NCBI GenBank assembly: GCA_001939145.1
Contig: LSRX01000283.1
Span: 62,950-126,949 of the forward strand
Reading direction: 5' to 3'
DNA length: 64,000 bases
Origin: Symbiodinium microadriaticum
Taxonomy: Eukaryota > Sar > Dinophyceae > Suessiales > Symbiodiniaceae
Below are positions 1-12,062 of the stretch, one piece after another. The translations under genes were made by a program, and so were the position numbers. The first letter of the stretch is position 1. Every line of letters starts with the position of its first letter. Under the pieces are notes generated by a model. It saw nothing but the letters and a program-made list of their open reading frames with translations. It ran no database searches and was not told the DNA's origin.

Positions 1-700
1 ATCATCTTCATCATCTTCATCATCTCCATCATCTCCATCATCTTCATCGTCTCCATCATCTTCATCATCTTCATCATCATCATCTTCATCATCTCCATCA
101 TCTTTATCATCTCCATCATCTTCATCATCTTCATCATCTTCATCATCTCCATCATCTCCATCATCTTCATCGTCTCCATCATCTTCATCATCTCCATCAT
201 CATCATCATCTTCATCATCATCATCTCCATCATCTTCATCATCTTCTTCATCTTCATCATCATCATCATCATCATCTTCATCATCACCATCATCATAATC
301 ATCAAATTTTCATATTCATTATCTCCATCATTTTCATCAACTTCATTATTTTAATATCTTCATTATCTCCATCATCTTCATTATCTTTATTATCTCCATC
401 CTTTTCATCAACTTCATCGTTTTCATTATCTTCATTATCCCCATTATCTTCATTATCTTCATTATAATTATTTTCATCTTCATCTTCATCATCTCCATAC
501 TCTTTATCATTTTCATTATCTTTATTATCTCTATCTTCTTTATTTTCATTATCTCCATCATCTTCTTTATCTTCATCATCTTCATTATCTCCATTATTTT
601 CATCATCTTCATTATCTCTATCTTCTTTATTTTCATTATCTCCATCATTTTCATCTTCACTATTTTCATTATCTCCATCAACTTCAATATCTTCATTATT
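1..700. repeat. Compound ATC/TTC trinucleotide microsatellite
   Basis: Nearly the whole stretch is built of ATC and TTC triplets with CTC and CGT variants. The first 300 bp are almost pure; the rest decays with TTA and TTT triplets. The minus-strand ORF at 346-696 (Met, Lys, Ile only) is a product of the repeat and is not called as a gene. The array runs off the left edge of the window. Confidence 0.95.
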
Positions 701-1560
701 TTTGTAAATTATGGCATAATAGAATATACGATATTTTTCTATAATTTATCTTATTATCTCTATTATCTCTTTTATCTTCACCTCCATTATCTCTATTATC
801 TTATTATCACCTTCCTCAACTTCGTTATCTTTATTATCTTATTATCTCTTTTTCTTCGTCGTGTCTATTATTTTTATTATTCTTTGATTTGAATATGATT
901 CTAATAAAATCTTAATATTAGGTAGGTCATAGAAATAATAAATATATTTATATATATAAGAGAAGAAATAGTGCCGGTTATTTAAAAGAAGAAAATTTTT
1001 ATTCTAAATAGAATCGAATTAAAATATCTTTTTCTAAAATTTTATCGATATAAAAACTTCTATATTAGATTATATTCGAAAATCTATCGTTAAATTATAT
1101 CGTATTTGATGATACGATTGGATGTTCTCTTCTCCCCCCCCCCGTCCCTTCTGCCTTATCTTACCCCCACCTCATTCTATCCCACTACTTTTTCCCATCT
1201 ATTCATATACTAATGTCTTACTATTATTTTTATTATCTTTTAATTATTTTTCGTCATCTTATTTTCTGACACTTTTCATTCCGTCTCGCCATTTTTCTCT
1301 CATCTTTTTTATCATTTTGTTATTTTAGTTTACTATCACGTTTATCACCTTTATTCATCCCAAAATTAACGACGTCCTATACAAATTTTATATACATATT
1401 ATATATTTCAATATAAAACAAACTTTTTTCCCCTTCAATTCAAATCGATTCTGATAAATAGAATTGAATTCTATATTCTAAAATTGCTCGAATGATTTTG
1501 CTCGAATCATTATATTTCCCTATCTCTCTCGACTGACGTCTTTATATATGATAATAATTC
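701..1560. other. AT-rich stretch, no gene seen
   Basis: Strongly AT-rich sequence with a run of ten C at 1,134-1,143 followed by a pyrimidine-rich ORF that looks like low-complexity DNA. No long frame, RNA gene or repeat family was recognised. Confidence 0.6.
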
Positions 1561-2172
1561 GCTTTCAGAAATAGATAGCTTCATGACGTCAAATAATCCA
1601 TCAAGAATTTAATCATCTTTACGCTCGACACATACAATTTAGTTGAACCTTCTGGATCATTACAATAATATATCGTCGATATTATCACTAACGTCTCTAT
1701 TTTCTCCAAGAATGATATTAAATAGGCTATCATCAATAAACAGATCTACGACCTTGTCGTTCCCTTCATCCAGAAGATTGATCTCCCCACGAAATTAGAT
1801 ATCATCATCATCAAGCAGAATAACGAGACTTTGAATATTATTAAGATCATGAATTTAAAAGAAGAAATAAATATTAGCCGGATGCAAAATTTGTGCTATG
1901 GCAAGTATCAAATAATAGATTGGGTAGGCCCGTCAAGAAATACGTGTATATATTTTCAAATATCTTAAATAGAATCTATCGATAGCATATTCTGCGAATT
2001 CGAAAAAGAGAGAATTCTAAAGGGTACCCAACTCCTAAAGAATTCAATTTCGAATTTAAATTTAGTAAAAGCATGCCCTCGTAAAAATATTCAAGAATCG
2101 ATACCTCCTCTAGAGAAATACCTCCATAATCCTATTCAAGATCGCGTCTTCTCCCAACTTAATAGAAGTTAG
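1561..2172 (+). pseudogene. Decayed coding-like frame, family unknown
   Basis: Read in the frame starting at 1,561, about 200 codons of AT-rich DNA contain only five internal stops (TAG 1,576; TAA 1,594; TAA 1,666; TAG 1,723; TAA 1,966) before TAG at 2,170. Far more are expected by chance at this base composition. The longest open pieces are 1,726-1,965, with residues such as QIYDLVVPFIQKIDLPTKL, and 1,969-2,169, containing LEKYLHNPIQDRVFSQL. No TGA occurs in the stretch, although TGA codons lie just outside it (1,534, 1,549, 2,188). It may be a degraded gene of foreign origin or a gene read with reassigned TAA and TAG. Antisense frames also look partly coding, so the strand is not certain. 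I do not recognise the family. Confidence 0.35.
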
Positions 2173-2930
2173 GTGCTTTATGCTTTATGAACTAGACATC
2201 TATATTCTTCATGAGTCCCTATATTAATAGAAAAATTTTTAATTTCCATAGATTTCTTAATACGACTCAAATTCCTATAACGAGCTTATCCACCATATCA
2301 GCTTTCGCGACTAAATCCTCAAAGATAAAAAGAAAGAGAAATCAGACTTTTATTTTAATAAATTCCAAAATATATACAAGCATATTTAATAATAAAATTC
2401 CATCATGTCAATCTATCAGAAAAATACAAATTTCAATATCTAAAAAATACAAGATATTCATCCTAATATCTTTTTTTATAATAATCATTAAATTCTTCAA
2501 CCTTTATAATTCATCATCAATTATTAACATATAATTATTTTATTCTTATTACCTTAATAAGACATTATTAAATTGAGCAAATTCTTATTATAATTTTTCC
2601 GAAAATTCAAATATTAAAATTTTTCTACAATTTCTACATCTATATAACATAGTAAAATACAGAAGAATTAAATCAAAGCATGAAAATCTCATCTAAATTA
2701 ATTCTAAACAAAAATTCATAATAATTAAAATTGTCATATTAAGAATTATTCTACTTCTTATATCATTAAATTCTTTTCTGACCACAAAATAAAAATTCAA
2801 AAATTTCAGAATAAAGATCCGTAATTTAAGTAGCTGTTTGAAGTTGTTTTCATTTTCAGAAAAAAGATACGGAACTTTCAAGCTAGAATTTGGAAATATG
2901 AGGTTATAATAGCAGATTGAGAATAATCAA
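2173..2930. other. AT-rich stretch ending at a composition boundary
   Basis: Low-complexity AT-rich DNA with short ORFs (for example 2,211-2,534 on plus) that show no domain. Around 2,900-2,950 the sequence changes sharply to balanced GC without any N, so the join is either real or an undetected chimera. Confidence 0.6.
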
Positions 2931-4685
2931 GACAGATGGTCTTGAGACTTCCCTTACCCTGCAACCTCACTGCAGCTCTCTCTCTTGCTCCTTCCTGGCG
3001 GCGCTCTTTTGTTTTCATTGCGGCGTTTCTTCCGGAAGCTGCGGTTGGGCGCCGATCGGTAGGATGGCGACTTGGAGAATTGGCGATTCGGGCCTTGAGA
3101 TGCAGCTTTCGTCCACGTTAGGAGCCGATGAAACTTGCGAGCATCTGCAATCACAGCAAGGTGTACTCAACCCATGGGCTGAGGACACTAATTTTGGCTA
3201 CAAAGTTCTTCAGAAATGGGCCCTTCTCGGAAGAAGTCTGATGACAAGGTGACGATGGTCGCCGGCACCGGATAGTGCAGCTTGGTGACCAGGACGTCGC
3301 GCTAAGCATGCACAGCTGTTGAAACTGAATGACAGGCTACTTACTTGCGGAGCAAAGAACAGCAGGAAATGTGCCAAAAGGGCCTTCATGGAGATTAGAT
3401 GATGCAGCGGCCTCGACTGGGACTAGAACAAGAAAGCTTTCCCATTGACGCCCAGGGTGCCCCGTGGTTCGAATCCGCACGGCACAATCAAAAGGCCGCG
3501 TTGGCTTGGTGGCATCGACAGGTCGGACCTCACCAGCGGGTACTTACGCAGAAGAGCATGAGTGTCAGCGGTGCCTGGTTGTTGCACATGTCCAAACTCC
3601 CCAGACTCATTCACGGGTCATTTGGAGTTTTTTGCACAGATTGGTTAGGAGGACTCCGAGGATGACCGATGTCCCACGAGTTGATGCAGACATAGGCCGG
3701 ATCGGTTTATTGGAGCAGTGGCTGCGTGAGATGAAATCAACTTCGCCAGTTACTAACCCTTGGCCCGTCCTGCCAGGCGGAAGCTCTCCTTGGTGTCAGT
3801 GTGATAGTTCGCAGCTCTGCGCTCGATGGGCCCAACTTCGATACGAAACGGAAAACCGCTGCCTAAACCTTGATGACGCCTCATATTGGTGTCCAGGCAA
3901 AGATAACTGTTGAAAAAGCTGTGGCCGAGGATCGCCACAGCATTTGCCAGGTGTGACACCCTCAGCCTCGGGCTTGGCGGCTGCTGGTGTTTTAGCTTTA
4001 CCCTGGGTCGAGGATCTTTAAGGAACACAGATGTGGTCACGATGGAAGCTTTAGGAAGCAAGCCCGAAGGGAAGGCAGCTGTCTCACACTCTGCGCAAGT
4101 CGGACTGCTGCTTGGCTACCGGATGGACGGGCGGGGCTTCCGGAGACCTGCTTGAAGGCTATACTACGATAGTGTGTAGCGACAATCAAGGCATCCAGAC
4201 AACGCGAAGGATCTGCAGCCAAGTGGCCGCTTCTGATCGCGGTCTCCTGAACAGTGGCTTGGACGATGAATCTAACGAACCTTGTCTGGATGCCTTCGTC
4301 TTTGGAGCGCAGCCTGTTTTTTCTGCCCCTGTTCAAGCCTGCCGTGGCAGCCCAACAAGCCCAAGCCTCTCTGGCTCTTTTAAAGAAGCTTTCAACCCAT
4401 GATCTGTCAGAAAACCGTCGGCCTGGGACTCTCAAGTCTTTGAAATTAGGAAGCATGAGGATTGCTTCTGCTGGTGCCTCGCAAGACAGTCTCCACCAGA
4501 AGCACTTGGTTCTTGGGCAATGGCTTGACGCGGCCGGCGATCGCCTGCAGGATGCCAAATTCATACATTTCCGGTGATTTTTGCTGTGGAAGCAGAACAT
4601 GTTAAGGGGTTGCAGAGAAAAACACCGTGTCTAGACAGAGCAGAAGAGAGCAAGTAAGTGCTGGTTGGAGTCCTGCGGCTCTTGC
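2931..4685. other. GC-balanced stretch with weak minus-strand coding signal
   Basis: No complete gene is seen. The most coding-like piece is a minus-strand frame at about 3,776-3,872, preceded by an AG (residues such as RIEVGPIERRAANYHTD), and a 187-codon minus-strand ORF at 4,037-4,600. Both could be exons of the same leftward-read gene as the two exons just to the right, but their splice borders are not clear. Confidence 0.3.
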
Positions 4686-4760
4686 CTTTTCACTGGTGGG
4701 GATGGGCTTCCGTGCTCTGCGGCACCCATCGGCATCATCGTCATCGAAGGATACAATGCT
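4686..4760 (-). CDS. Exon candidate, acidic segment (partial gene)
   Basis: Read on the minus strand, 25 whole codons (SIVSFDDDDADGC ... PIPTSEK) follow an AG ending at 4,761 and stop at AAG|GCAAGA. That donor is identical to a strong GT donor (GTAAGA) except for GC in place of GT. The stretch keeps frame exactly and has a run of Asp and a basic tail. Only 40 bp separate it from the next exon candidate at 4,801, which is very short for an intron, so one of the two borders may be wrong. Function unknown. Confidence 0.35.
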
Positions 4761-4800
4761 CTCTTCATCAGCACCAACCACACTCCGTTTTCGTCATCAC

Positions 4801-4932
4801 CGCTCTGGCACTCTCGAGCCTGTCGGCATTGCCATCGTCTTGTTCCTCTTCGAAATTGCCAAACAGAGGACATTCCCAATGGAAGAACAACAATTTCCTC
4901 GCGATGTCCCAGCAAACCGACCCGCCAAGAAC
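4801..4932 (-). CDS. Exon candidate, 44 codons (partial gene)
   Basis: On the minus strand the acceptor AAAGTCAG|GTT is followed by 44 codons in phase 0 (begins VLGGSVCWDIARKLL, then an acidic FEEEQDDGNAD and ends LESARA), closed by GCG|GTGATG. The mix of a hydrophobic half and a charged half with few low-information residues is what makes it look coding. No domain is recognised. Overlapping frames on the same strand are also open, so the frame is a choice based on splice borders. Confidence 0.35.
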
Positions 4933-7900
4933 CTGACTTTCCCGTTTTTCTCAACTCTTGTTGCAAAGTACGCTTCAAGAAGGGATTCGCCACTGCGAGA
5001 CATGCACATGCCACAAGAACATCTGACTGACAAAGAGACTTTTCGTCTGAAGAAGCCAAGCCTTCGCCAATGGCATGACGCTGGTGTTGTTGCCTACCAG
5101 GAGCTTGTCGCTCTCGGCACCTTTGCTCGAGGAACAAGGCTCAAATGGCTTGACCCTTCGATAGCCGAAGTCTGCTCTCAAGTTGCCACCCAAGAGCTGT
5201 CCCACCGCGAGAGAGTGGACACATCCAGCCAGTTCTCGCTCGAGGGCAGCGCCAACCGATAGTGGTTGTATCCTGGAGGCAAGGGGGCAGGAGGTTCTGT
5301 GCCTACTTATGATCAACGACTCGCATCCGCAGAGAGCCGCCAGACGCCCGATGGAAACTTCTGCAAGCTGGAAAACCTGAATTCCATGCAGAAGCGATCC
5401 CCATCAACACCTCTGGTAAGACTCGCCTTGAATGCGAAACGTCTGTCGGTGCTTCGTCGCAGCCTCGACCTCAGGCGAGTGGTTTCCAGTAGAGGCACAG
5501 TCCTTTGCACACCTCCGCCGAATGTTGAACAAACAACGTGGATGTTTTATAAATCTCCCCACTACTCACGCGGTCCGCAAGAACGTGTATGCTACTAGCA
5601 AGAAAGGCATCACGGCGTTGAGTTGTGGACAGTTGCGGCATCCACCTGTTCCAACTTGCATGTTTCGCGTAGCGTCGGCGAAGGCGCTGGGGCAAACAAA
5701 CGTCTAAGTCGAAAGCCTCGAAAACGAACGAAGGCCAAAAACTCAAGCTATTGCAAGCAGCTATCTCAGAAGGAAGCATGGCCTTGCCTTTGTCAGCCGC
5801 ACACACGGCACCGCGCGTTGCTCGCCCTCGCTGTTGTGGGACCACGACGACATCAAGAGGCAAACATCAGCATCTCTTTGCTTTTTGTAATCCTGTGCTA
5901 TTCCGTCCGCTGCAATGCGGCTCTGACAACGACGTCCGCCCTGTGTGGTGTATAGCTACAATCCCAAGTCCATGATGTCTCCTTCTTCCAACTGGGAGCG
6001 TTGCCCTGGGGTCAGTGGTTCCAAAATGTTCCAAAGTCAGCCCCAAGCTTCTTAAAATTTCACTGCGTCCTGCGACACACGACCTACCAATGCTGACTTA
6101 CATGCAAGCATCCCTGCCTTCCTCCGCAGCGCTGCCAGCAGCTCCATCGCCGTGAAGGTCCCCTGAGAGCATAGGTCAGCTTGTGGGCACACTGCCACCA
6201 CCTCTCCATGCGTTAACCCGTGGAATCCCAGTCTTATGCCTCCAACATGTCGGGTGCCTTCTGACCAACGGCCAAGATTTCTGCCGGAGCAGAATAGCTC
6301 GAAGTCAAAGCCTCGAGCTGCGGTAGCACCTGTGCGAAAACCAGCGTGCGCCGTTCTGCTTTGAATCCCCACTCTCAGTGCACGTCGCTTTTGCTGACGG
6401 CAGCTGGATGATTCGCAACTGACATGATCGCAAAACTATATAGTCATCGAGCCAGAAGTGAACCTGCAACTGACCTCCTGCTCGAACTCGTCGCCTCCTG
6501 AACGCCTTCTTTGCCATCCAGGACCAGCGGCGCAGCACGCCGAAGCGAAGCCAACATCAGAATGCAAGCGTGTGCTATCGTAAGATCAAGCGGCTTTGAT
6601 CTTTGATCTGCCCAAGCTTTGAAACCGCTTGACAGCCACGAGAAGATGCATGCTCTCTTCTCAGTACTGTCTGCTTGCCTGGTCACCATGTTGGGATGGA
6701 GGGGCATTCCAGTTGTGGCTCAGTTTGTGTCAGCATGACATACTGCTGCTGTATCATCTTGAGAGAAGTGCCTACGACCAACCCATATAGCAGCAATAAC
6801 TGCCCAACGAGCCAGCTTGCACACAAGAAACACGTGCGTTTCAACCTGTACCATCTCCAGTGGCTGCAAAGCAGGTGGAACGGAATCGGGCTCTGACTCT
6901 GCTTTATTTCTTCTGGGCGTTGCAAGCTTGATGTTGTGAGGACCTTCCGGGTTTTGGGCTTGCTGTTTGGGTTGATGCTTCGACGTCCGGCCCACTTTCC
7001 CCCGGCAGTCTCTTCCCCGTGAGACATGCTGTCGAGACCTTTTTGCGTCTCCATAAGACTCGGCAGATGCTTGAGAGGTCGCGGTGTGGGACTCGGAAAC
7101 CCTTTCTGCCACAAGGCTGCAGTGGTGTACGGTGCCTCACAAGCGCACACTCAAACTTCACGCCATCAATGACATCCCCCCGGCTCTTGCTTTGGCGCGA
7201 AAGGGTCCGTGGTCCTCAAGTCTCCTTGTACTACAGAAGCAAGACAGGGCTTCTGATAGCAGCTAGGGTGAAAGGTCGAATTAGTTGCGCCAGAAGTTCC
7301 CGTCTACCAATCGAATTACTATAGTCTTCCAATTTGGTTCTGACTGGGCGGAGCATACTGCAGATGCGATCCGCCAATGCGCAACAGAGACCCACGAATT
7401 ACATGTTTTGATAGGGGCTTCATGGCACCTGACACAAGTGGAAAATGGCTCAAGGTCTCCATCAAAGAAGGGCCCCGAAAGATGAGTTGAAACGCAAGGA
7501 GTCCAAAATGAGCTTGTTTAGGCTTCCGGTGCTGATGCCCCCGTCTCCAAACTGCCGCAGAGTTTGGCTGGCGACTACTCCTGGCCTGGTGTCAGATGAG
7601 TTTTAAACAAAAGCTCCGAAGGAATCCGAGCTCCTCGGAATTGGGGCTCAGGTTTGCCGAGCTCAGTTTTTTCATGCGATGATCAAGAGATGCCCCATCT
7701 GACACACTCCCCACAGCCGGAGCGAATCGCAGGCTGCTGCGCTGCCTTCGGAACGCTCGTCTTGGCATTTGCGAGATCGCTGCAAGTCTCTTAGCCTTCG
7801 TCTTCTAGCTTAGAATGTATCCTCAAAAGGGGACCTTACGATTCATGTCTGAGTTCGTGGGGCAGTGCTGTGCGGTAGGGTGCAGTTTTGCTCAGATGCA

Positions 7901-8842
7901 GAGTAGGTTGCAGCAGCTCTCGCATGTCGCCGATCTGAACCCACAGCTAGAAGTACCTAGTCCAGCTGCTTCTCGCGACCCCATGTCTCTGCCAGCGACG
8001 AAGAAGGGCAGCGAGCAAACCCAAAACGCTTGCGCACAGCTGATGGCCCATGCTTCCGTGCCTTCGGTTACATTGAAGGTGTCGGGCAGGAGTTCAACGT
8101 TCCACATGCTACTGGTGAGGACAATGCTCTCTTGATCTTCCATAAATCACCACTGGGTCCCAAGTTGGGCCAGCTGCATGTTCTATGCTTGCAATGCGAT
8201 CGCTTCAGCAGATCCAACCTGATGCAAGCAAACCGGCTTGTGGGAGAAGAGCTCCTCTGGCTGAACTCTTCTACTTTGCGGGCTGGTTCAAGCTTGGATC
8301 AGGAAGGCTCAACATGGCGTCTCGGCTACCCCCCGCTCAGGTCGCATCGCAGCCTTGCCAAGCCTGGTCTACGGTGCACACGTCAGAGAACCCCGAGACT
8401 CCAACCTCTGCAACTTGAACCCTGAGCAATGCTTTCATCTGTGCTACGGCCGCTGGCAAAAGGAGCCTTACTTAGAGCTTTGTGGCTGCAATGAACACCT
8501 CATGTCCAGCGTGTATTCCTGCTCTGTGCTGCTCATGGTTGCGACGATATGATGGCACTAACACTGACGGCATACTAGCGAGGACGGTGGCGAAGGTTTG
8601 TGTTGACGCAGGCAAACAAAATGACCTGCATGTGTTCCTCAGGTGTGGTTGAAATCAGTGGCTTGATCGATTCAGTTTGCTATATCTTTCACAGGTCTCT
8701 TTCGAGGGCCAAGACGAGTTTCAAGGATGACAGGTTCTGTGGAATTTCTGAAGATCCCGATACATCCCCGAATTCTGCAAGATTGCATTCGTCAAGCGTT
8801 TGTCAACCCTTCAAGCGAAGCCCTGCACGGATGTGAAGATCA
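4933..8842. other. Probable continuation of leftward gene, exons not resolved
   Basis: Several minus-strand frames look coding but lack clear borders: 4,975-5,316, 5,471-5,863, 6,052-6,372, 6,444-6,707 and 7,892-8,143. The last begins at an ATG with residues MEDQESIVLTSSMW. Plus-strand ORFs in the same place (for example 4,627-5,262, 211 codons) are of a length that can arise by chance at this GC content. No repeats or RNA genes were noticed. Confidence 0.3.
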
Positions 8843-8866
8843 CCCTAAACCCTAAACCCTTAACCC
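8843..8866. repeat. Interstitial CCCTAAA telomere-type repeat
   Basis: Two perfect CCCTAAA heptamers followed by a degenerate third copy (CCCTTAA). It marks the left edge of a 3-kb domain with many such repeats. Confidence 0.85.
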
Positions 8867-9424
8867 ATCAATCCCTTTAGCGCCGGGGTCCAGGCCACCA
8901 GGCGGAGAGCAATCTGAACCTGAGCAGATCATGGTTTTCGGTCCCGGGTAAGCTCGAATTTTGAGATTTGGGAATAAGGGCTTTCGAGTTTCAGGTTTTA
9001 GCAACTTAGGGCTGTGGTCCTGGCTGTTCCATACTCTTCTTTGGATCCACTATTTGCCATCTTGAAAGACGTCATGCTGAGGCTCGCGATGTGGCGCAGC
9101 TTCCGAAATTCCACGAAGGTGTGAGGCCACACTGCGCATCCGGTCAATTTGGGCTCCGGGGCCCGGGATCCCGCAGATTCCACGTGCAGCAGGGGTGCGC
9201 TGAATGTGCTGGATTCCAGCACCAGGCTTTGCGTAAATCCGTTCGGTTCAGGGCCCCACGACCATGCTTCAATTGACGCCTCAAGAAGACCCTCTCAGAG
9301 CCATGCGCTCCATGCACGACGGTGTTCGGTCCATGACAAGGTGGACGAGGACAGACCATGACTGCCACGAGCACCAAAACAATGCTACAGCAGAATAGCA
9401 GGAACGCAATGATGATCACGACTG

Positions 9425-9430
9425 AGATGA

Positions 9431-9461
<31 letters not shown>

Positions 9462-9508
9462 GATAGTGATGATAATGATGACAATAATGATGATGACGAC
9501 GATGATGG
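9425..9508. repeat. GAT/ATG trinucleotide microsatellite
   Basis: About 84 bp of ATG/GAT triplets, pure at first and then with GCG, AGT, AAT and ACG variants. Confidence 0.95.
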
Positions 9509-9604
9509 TGGGGGAACCGCATCACTAGCATTTGTAGAGGCAAGCTGCAGGGCGACAAATTATCAGAAAGTGCGGGGAGATATCAACAGCAACAAGACCA
9601 GCAC

Positions 9605-9741
<137 letters not shown>

Positions 9742-9819
9742 CTCGCAAACGCAGTAACAAGAAAGGGACCGCTGCCGAGAGCAGATGTGACAAGAGCGAC
9801 AAAAGCACTGAACATGGTG

Positions 9820-10042
9820 ACCACAATAATACTGGTAATAAAAACAATAACAGTAACAATAATAATAACAACTACCATAACAATAACCATAACAGTAACA
9901 GCAACTACAACAACAAGAAGACTAACAGTGGTAGTACTAATCATAACAATAAAAGTAATAGTAGTAAGAATAATAACTAATATGTAATTTGCATGTAACA
10001 ACAGTAATAGTAATGAGTCATAATAACAATAATATGAACAGT
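9820..10042. repeat. Degenerate AAC/AAT triplet tract
   Basis: A-rich triplet repeat of AAC, AAT and AGT units, decayed. It gives the Asn-rich end of the plus-strand ORF that began in the CAG array. Confidence 0.9.
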
Positions 10043-10177
10043 GAGTCTAATTCGCCCGGTTGCCTCCGACTTGATCGGAGATGCTTTCGACTTCGCTCTC
10101 CCTGTCTCCGGCAAAGATCCTCAGAGCCGAAGGCTCCAGCGGATAGGAGGAAAGACTCTGAAGACCAAAGTTTAGGA

Positions 10178-10280
10178 CCTACGGTTGATGATCTAAATCC
10201 TGCATTACCCAAAAATATACCACAATTCCCAAGGTTTAGGGTCCTTACGGTAATGCAGGATTTATATCATCAACAGTAGG
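10178..10280. repeat. Long inverted repeat (32-bp arms, 39-bp loop)
   Basis: The left arm 10,178-10,209 and the right arm 10,249-10,280 are reverse complements with 30 of 32 positions matching. The spacer is 39 bp. As RNA or cruciform DNA this would make one long hairpin. It sits next to degenerate TTTAGGG-like repeats. It could be a small foldback element or the start of an inverted duplication; no target-site duplication was recognised. Confidence 0.9.
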
Positions 10281-11690
10281 ATTGAGGATTTAGGGCTTAG
10301 GACTTAGGATTTGGGGCTTAGGGCTCAGGGTAAAGGAGGAGGAGAAAGGGAGGGGGTACTGTAATAGGTGTACTTAAGGGATACCGAGGGGAGGGGGGTA
10401 CTTAAGGGATACTATAAAGGGTACGATCAAGGGCTACTAGAAGGCCTTGCTATAAGCTGAAGACCAAGTGTGCGGGGCGTATCTTAAGTTTAGCCATGGG
10501 GTTTAGGTTGAGTTAAGCTTAGGGTTTTGGAGTTTGGGCTTAGGGTTTAGGGTGCAGCGTAAGATTGTGGAATCCCCCGGCCTCGCGGGAAGGTCGGCTG
10601 TGTCTTTTCGGCGGCACATTGTAAAGTGGAAGCCGCAACAAGGCCCAATCTCGGACCCCTAATGTATAAAGGGCCTTGGCAATTCGAACAGGGTTTCGGG
10701 GTATATTCTACTTATAACTACAATAAGTAAACCCCGAACTTTTATTATATGCAATTATTTAGGCGGCCCCCCATATTCTAGACTTTCACAGCTCGTGTGC
10801 AAACCAGAATCTGAAACCCGAGTTTGTGGCCCCTTCTCTTTCGAATCGTCGCGGTGCTGTCTGGAGTTCAGCTGAGGCTTCCCGTTCCCACGGAGGTGAG
10901 ATCCGGAACGTTCGGGTTTAGGGTTTAGGCGACAGTATTTGAAGATGTTTGGTTTAGGGTCGGTCTCTGCCTTAACTTCCCACGCTTAGCCGACGAACGC
11001 CTAGACTGCTGCAGCCCAACACACATGGTCCAGGAGCCAACACTAAACCCCACAAACCCGAAACGACGTGACACCCACACCCTAGGAGACCTCAGAATAC
11101 GAGCCTCAGCCCGCGACGAATGCTCTCATACCTGTAAATGCAAACCCGAAAAGAACCGAACATCTAGTACCTCTTCTAGCAGTCCTTCTCAAGTTAAGCC
11201 CGAAATCCAAGATACCATGTACTATGCGGGCGTGGAGAATTAGAATAGAGCTCTGGGTGTATATTGTTGCATACGTATGTCGGGACTATATAAGGGAATA
11301 GAAGTCCGAATTAATGAGGCTCCCAGATTACATCAATGGCAGAGCCTAAGCCTCGAACCTCTAAACCCGAAACACTACGGAAACCTGAGAGCCTGAGACC
11401 CTCCCCCCCCCCAACCTTAAAACCCTAACACCCATACCCTAAACTCTAAACCCTAAACCCGAAAGCCCAGGCCCTAGACCCTTCATCCCCCACCCAGGAA
11501 CCGGAGAATCGCCCCGACGGTCGGCCGATGGGAGCCGTTTCCTCACTTCTCTTGATTCTCAGAGTTTTGGGCTGAGGGGTGCCTTAAAGGGCTCCTTTTA
11601 CCGGTTTGTTAAAGATTTTTTCAGTGCCGGGCTTAGGGTTTTGAGGCTTGGGGATGTTGGGCTTAGGGCTTGAGGGTTTCAGGCTTACTG
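10281..11690. repeat. Domain of degenerate TTTAGGG-like repeats
   Basis: Scattered G-rich units (TTTAGGG, CTTAGGG, GTTTAGG) at 10,283-10,335, 10,500-10,553, 10,915-10,970 and 11,628-11,685, and C-rich copies at about 11,418-11,465. There is also a short direct repeat of a GGGTACTTAAGGGATAC unit at about 10,368-10,420. No coding frame of note. The pattern resembles subtelomeric or old interstitial telomeric DNA. Confidence 0.75.
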
Positions 11691-11693
11691 CTA

Positions 11694-11822
11694 GCCCTCA
11701 ACCCTAAACCCTAAACCCTAAACCTGAACCCTAAACCCTAAACCCGGAACCCTAAACCCTAAACCCTAAACCCTGAACCCTGAACCCTAAACCCTAAACC
11801 CTAAACCCTGAACCCTGAACCC
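11694..11822. repeat. CCCTAAA telomere-type array
   Basis: About 129 bp of CCCTAAA heptamers with CCCTGAA and CCCGGAA variants. An ambiguous base (N) at 11,823 ends the array and is followed directly by an ACT triplet array. Degenerate repeats of the opposite orientation lie just to the left. Confidence 0.95.
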
Positions 11823-11823
11823 N

Positions 11824-11830
11824 GACTACG

Positions 11831-11886
<56 letters not shown>

Positions 11887-12062
11887 CACGACCACCCCCA
11901 CCACCACCACCACCACCACCACCACCACCACCACCACTACCACCACCACCACCACCACAACAACAACAACAACAACAACAACCACAATCACAACCACAAC
12001 CACAACCACAACCACCACAACAACCACAACCACCACTTCAGCCACAACAACAGCGACAAAAG
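11824..12062. repeat. Compound ACT/ACC/AAC triplet array
   Basis: Successive blocks of ACT, then CAC, then AAC triplets with mixed borders. ORFs inside (poly-Val on minus) are products of the repeat. Confidence 0.95.

Noticed and set aside
3370..3486. tRNA-like signals: GGTTCGAATCC (B-box type) with TGTGCC ... GGCACA ends
   Set aside because: No D-arm or A-box, no anticodon arm of normal size and a span of 117 bp. The T-arm match also fits a simple local hairpin.
4627..5262. 211-codon plus-strand ORF as a gene
   Set aside because: A length of this order is expected about once by chance in the window, and minus-strand exon candidates overlap it.
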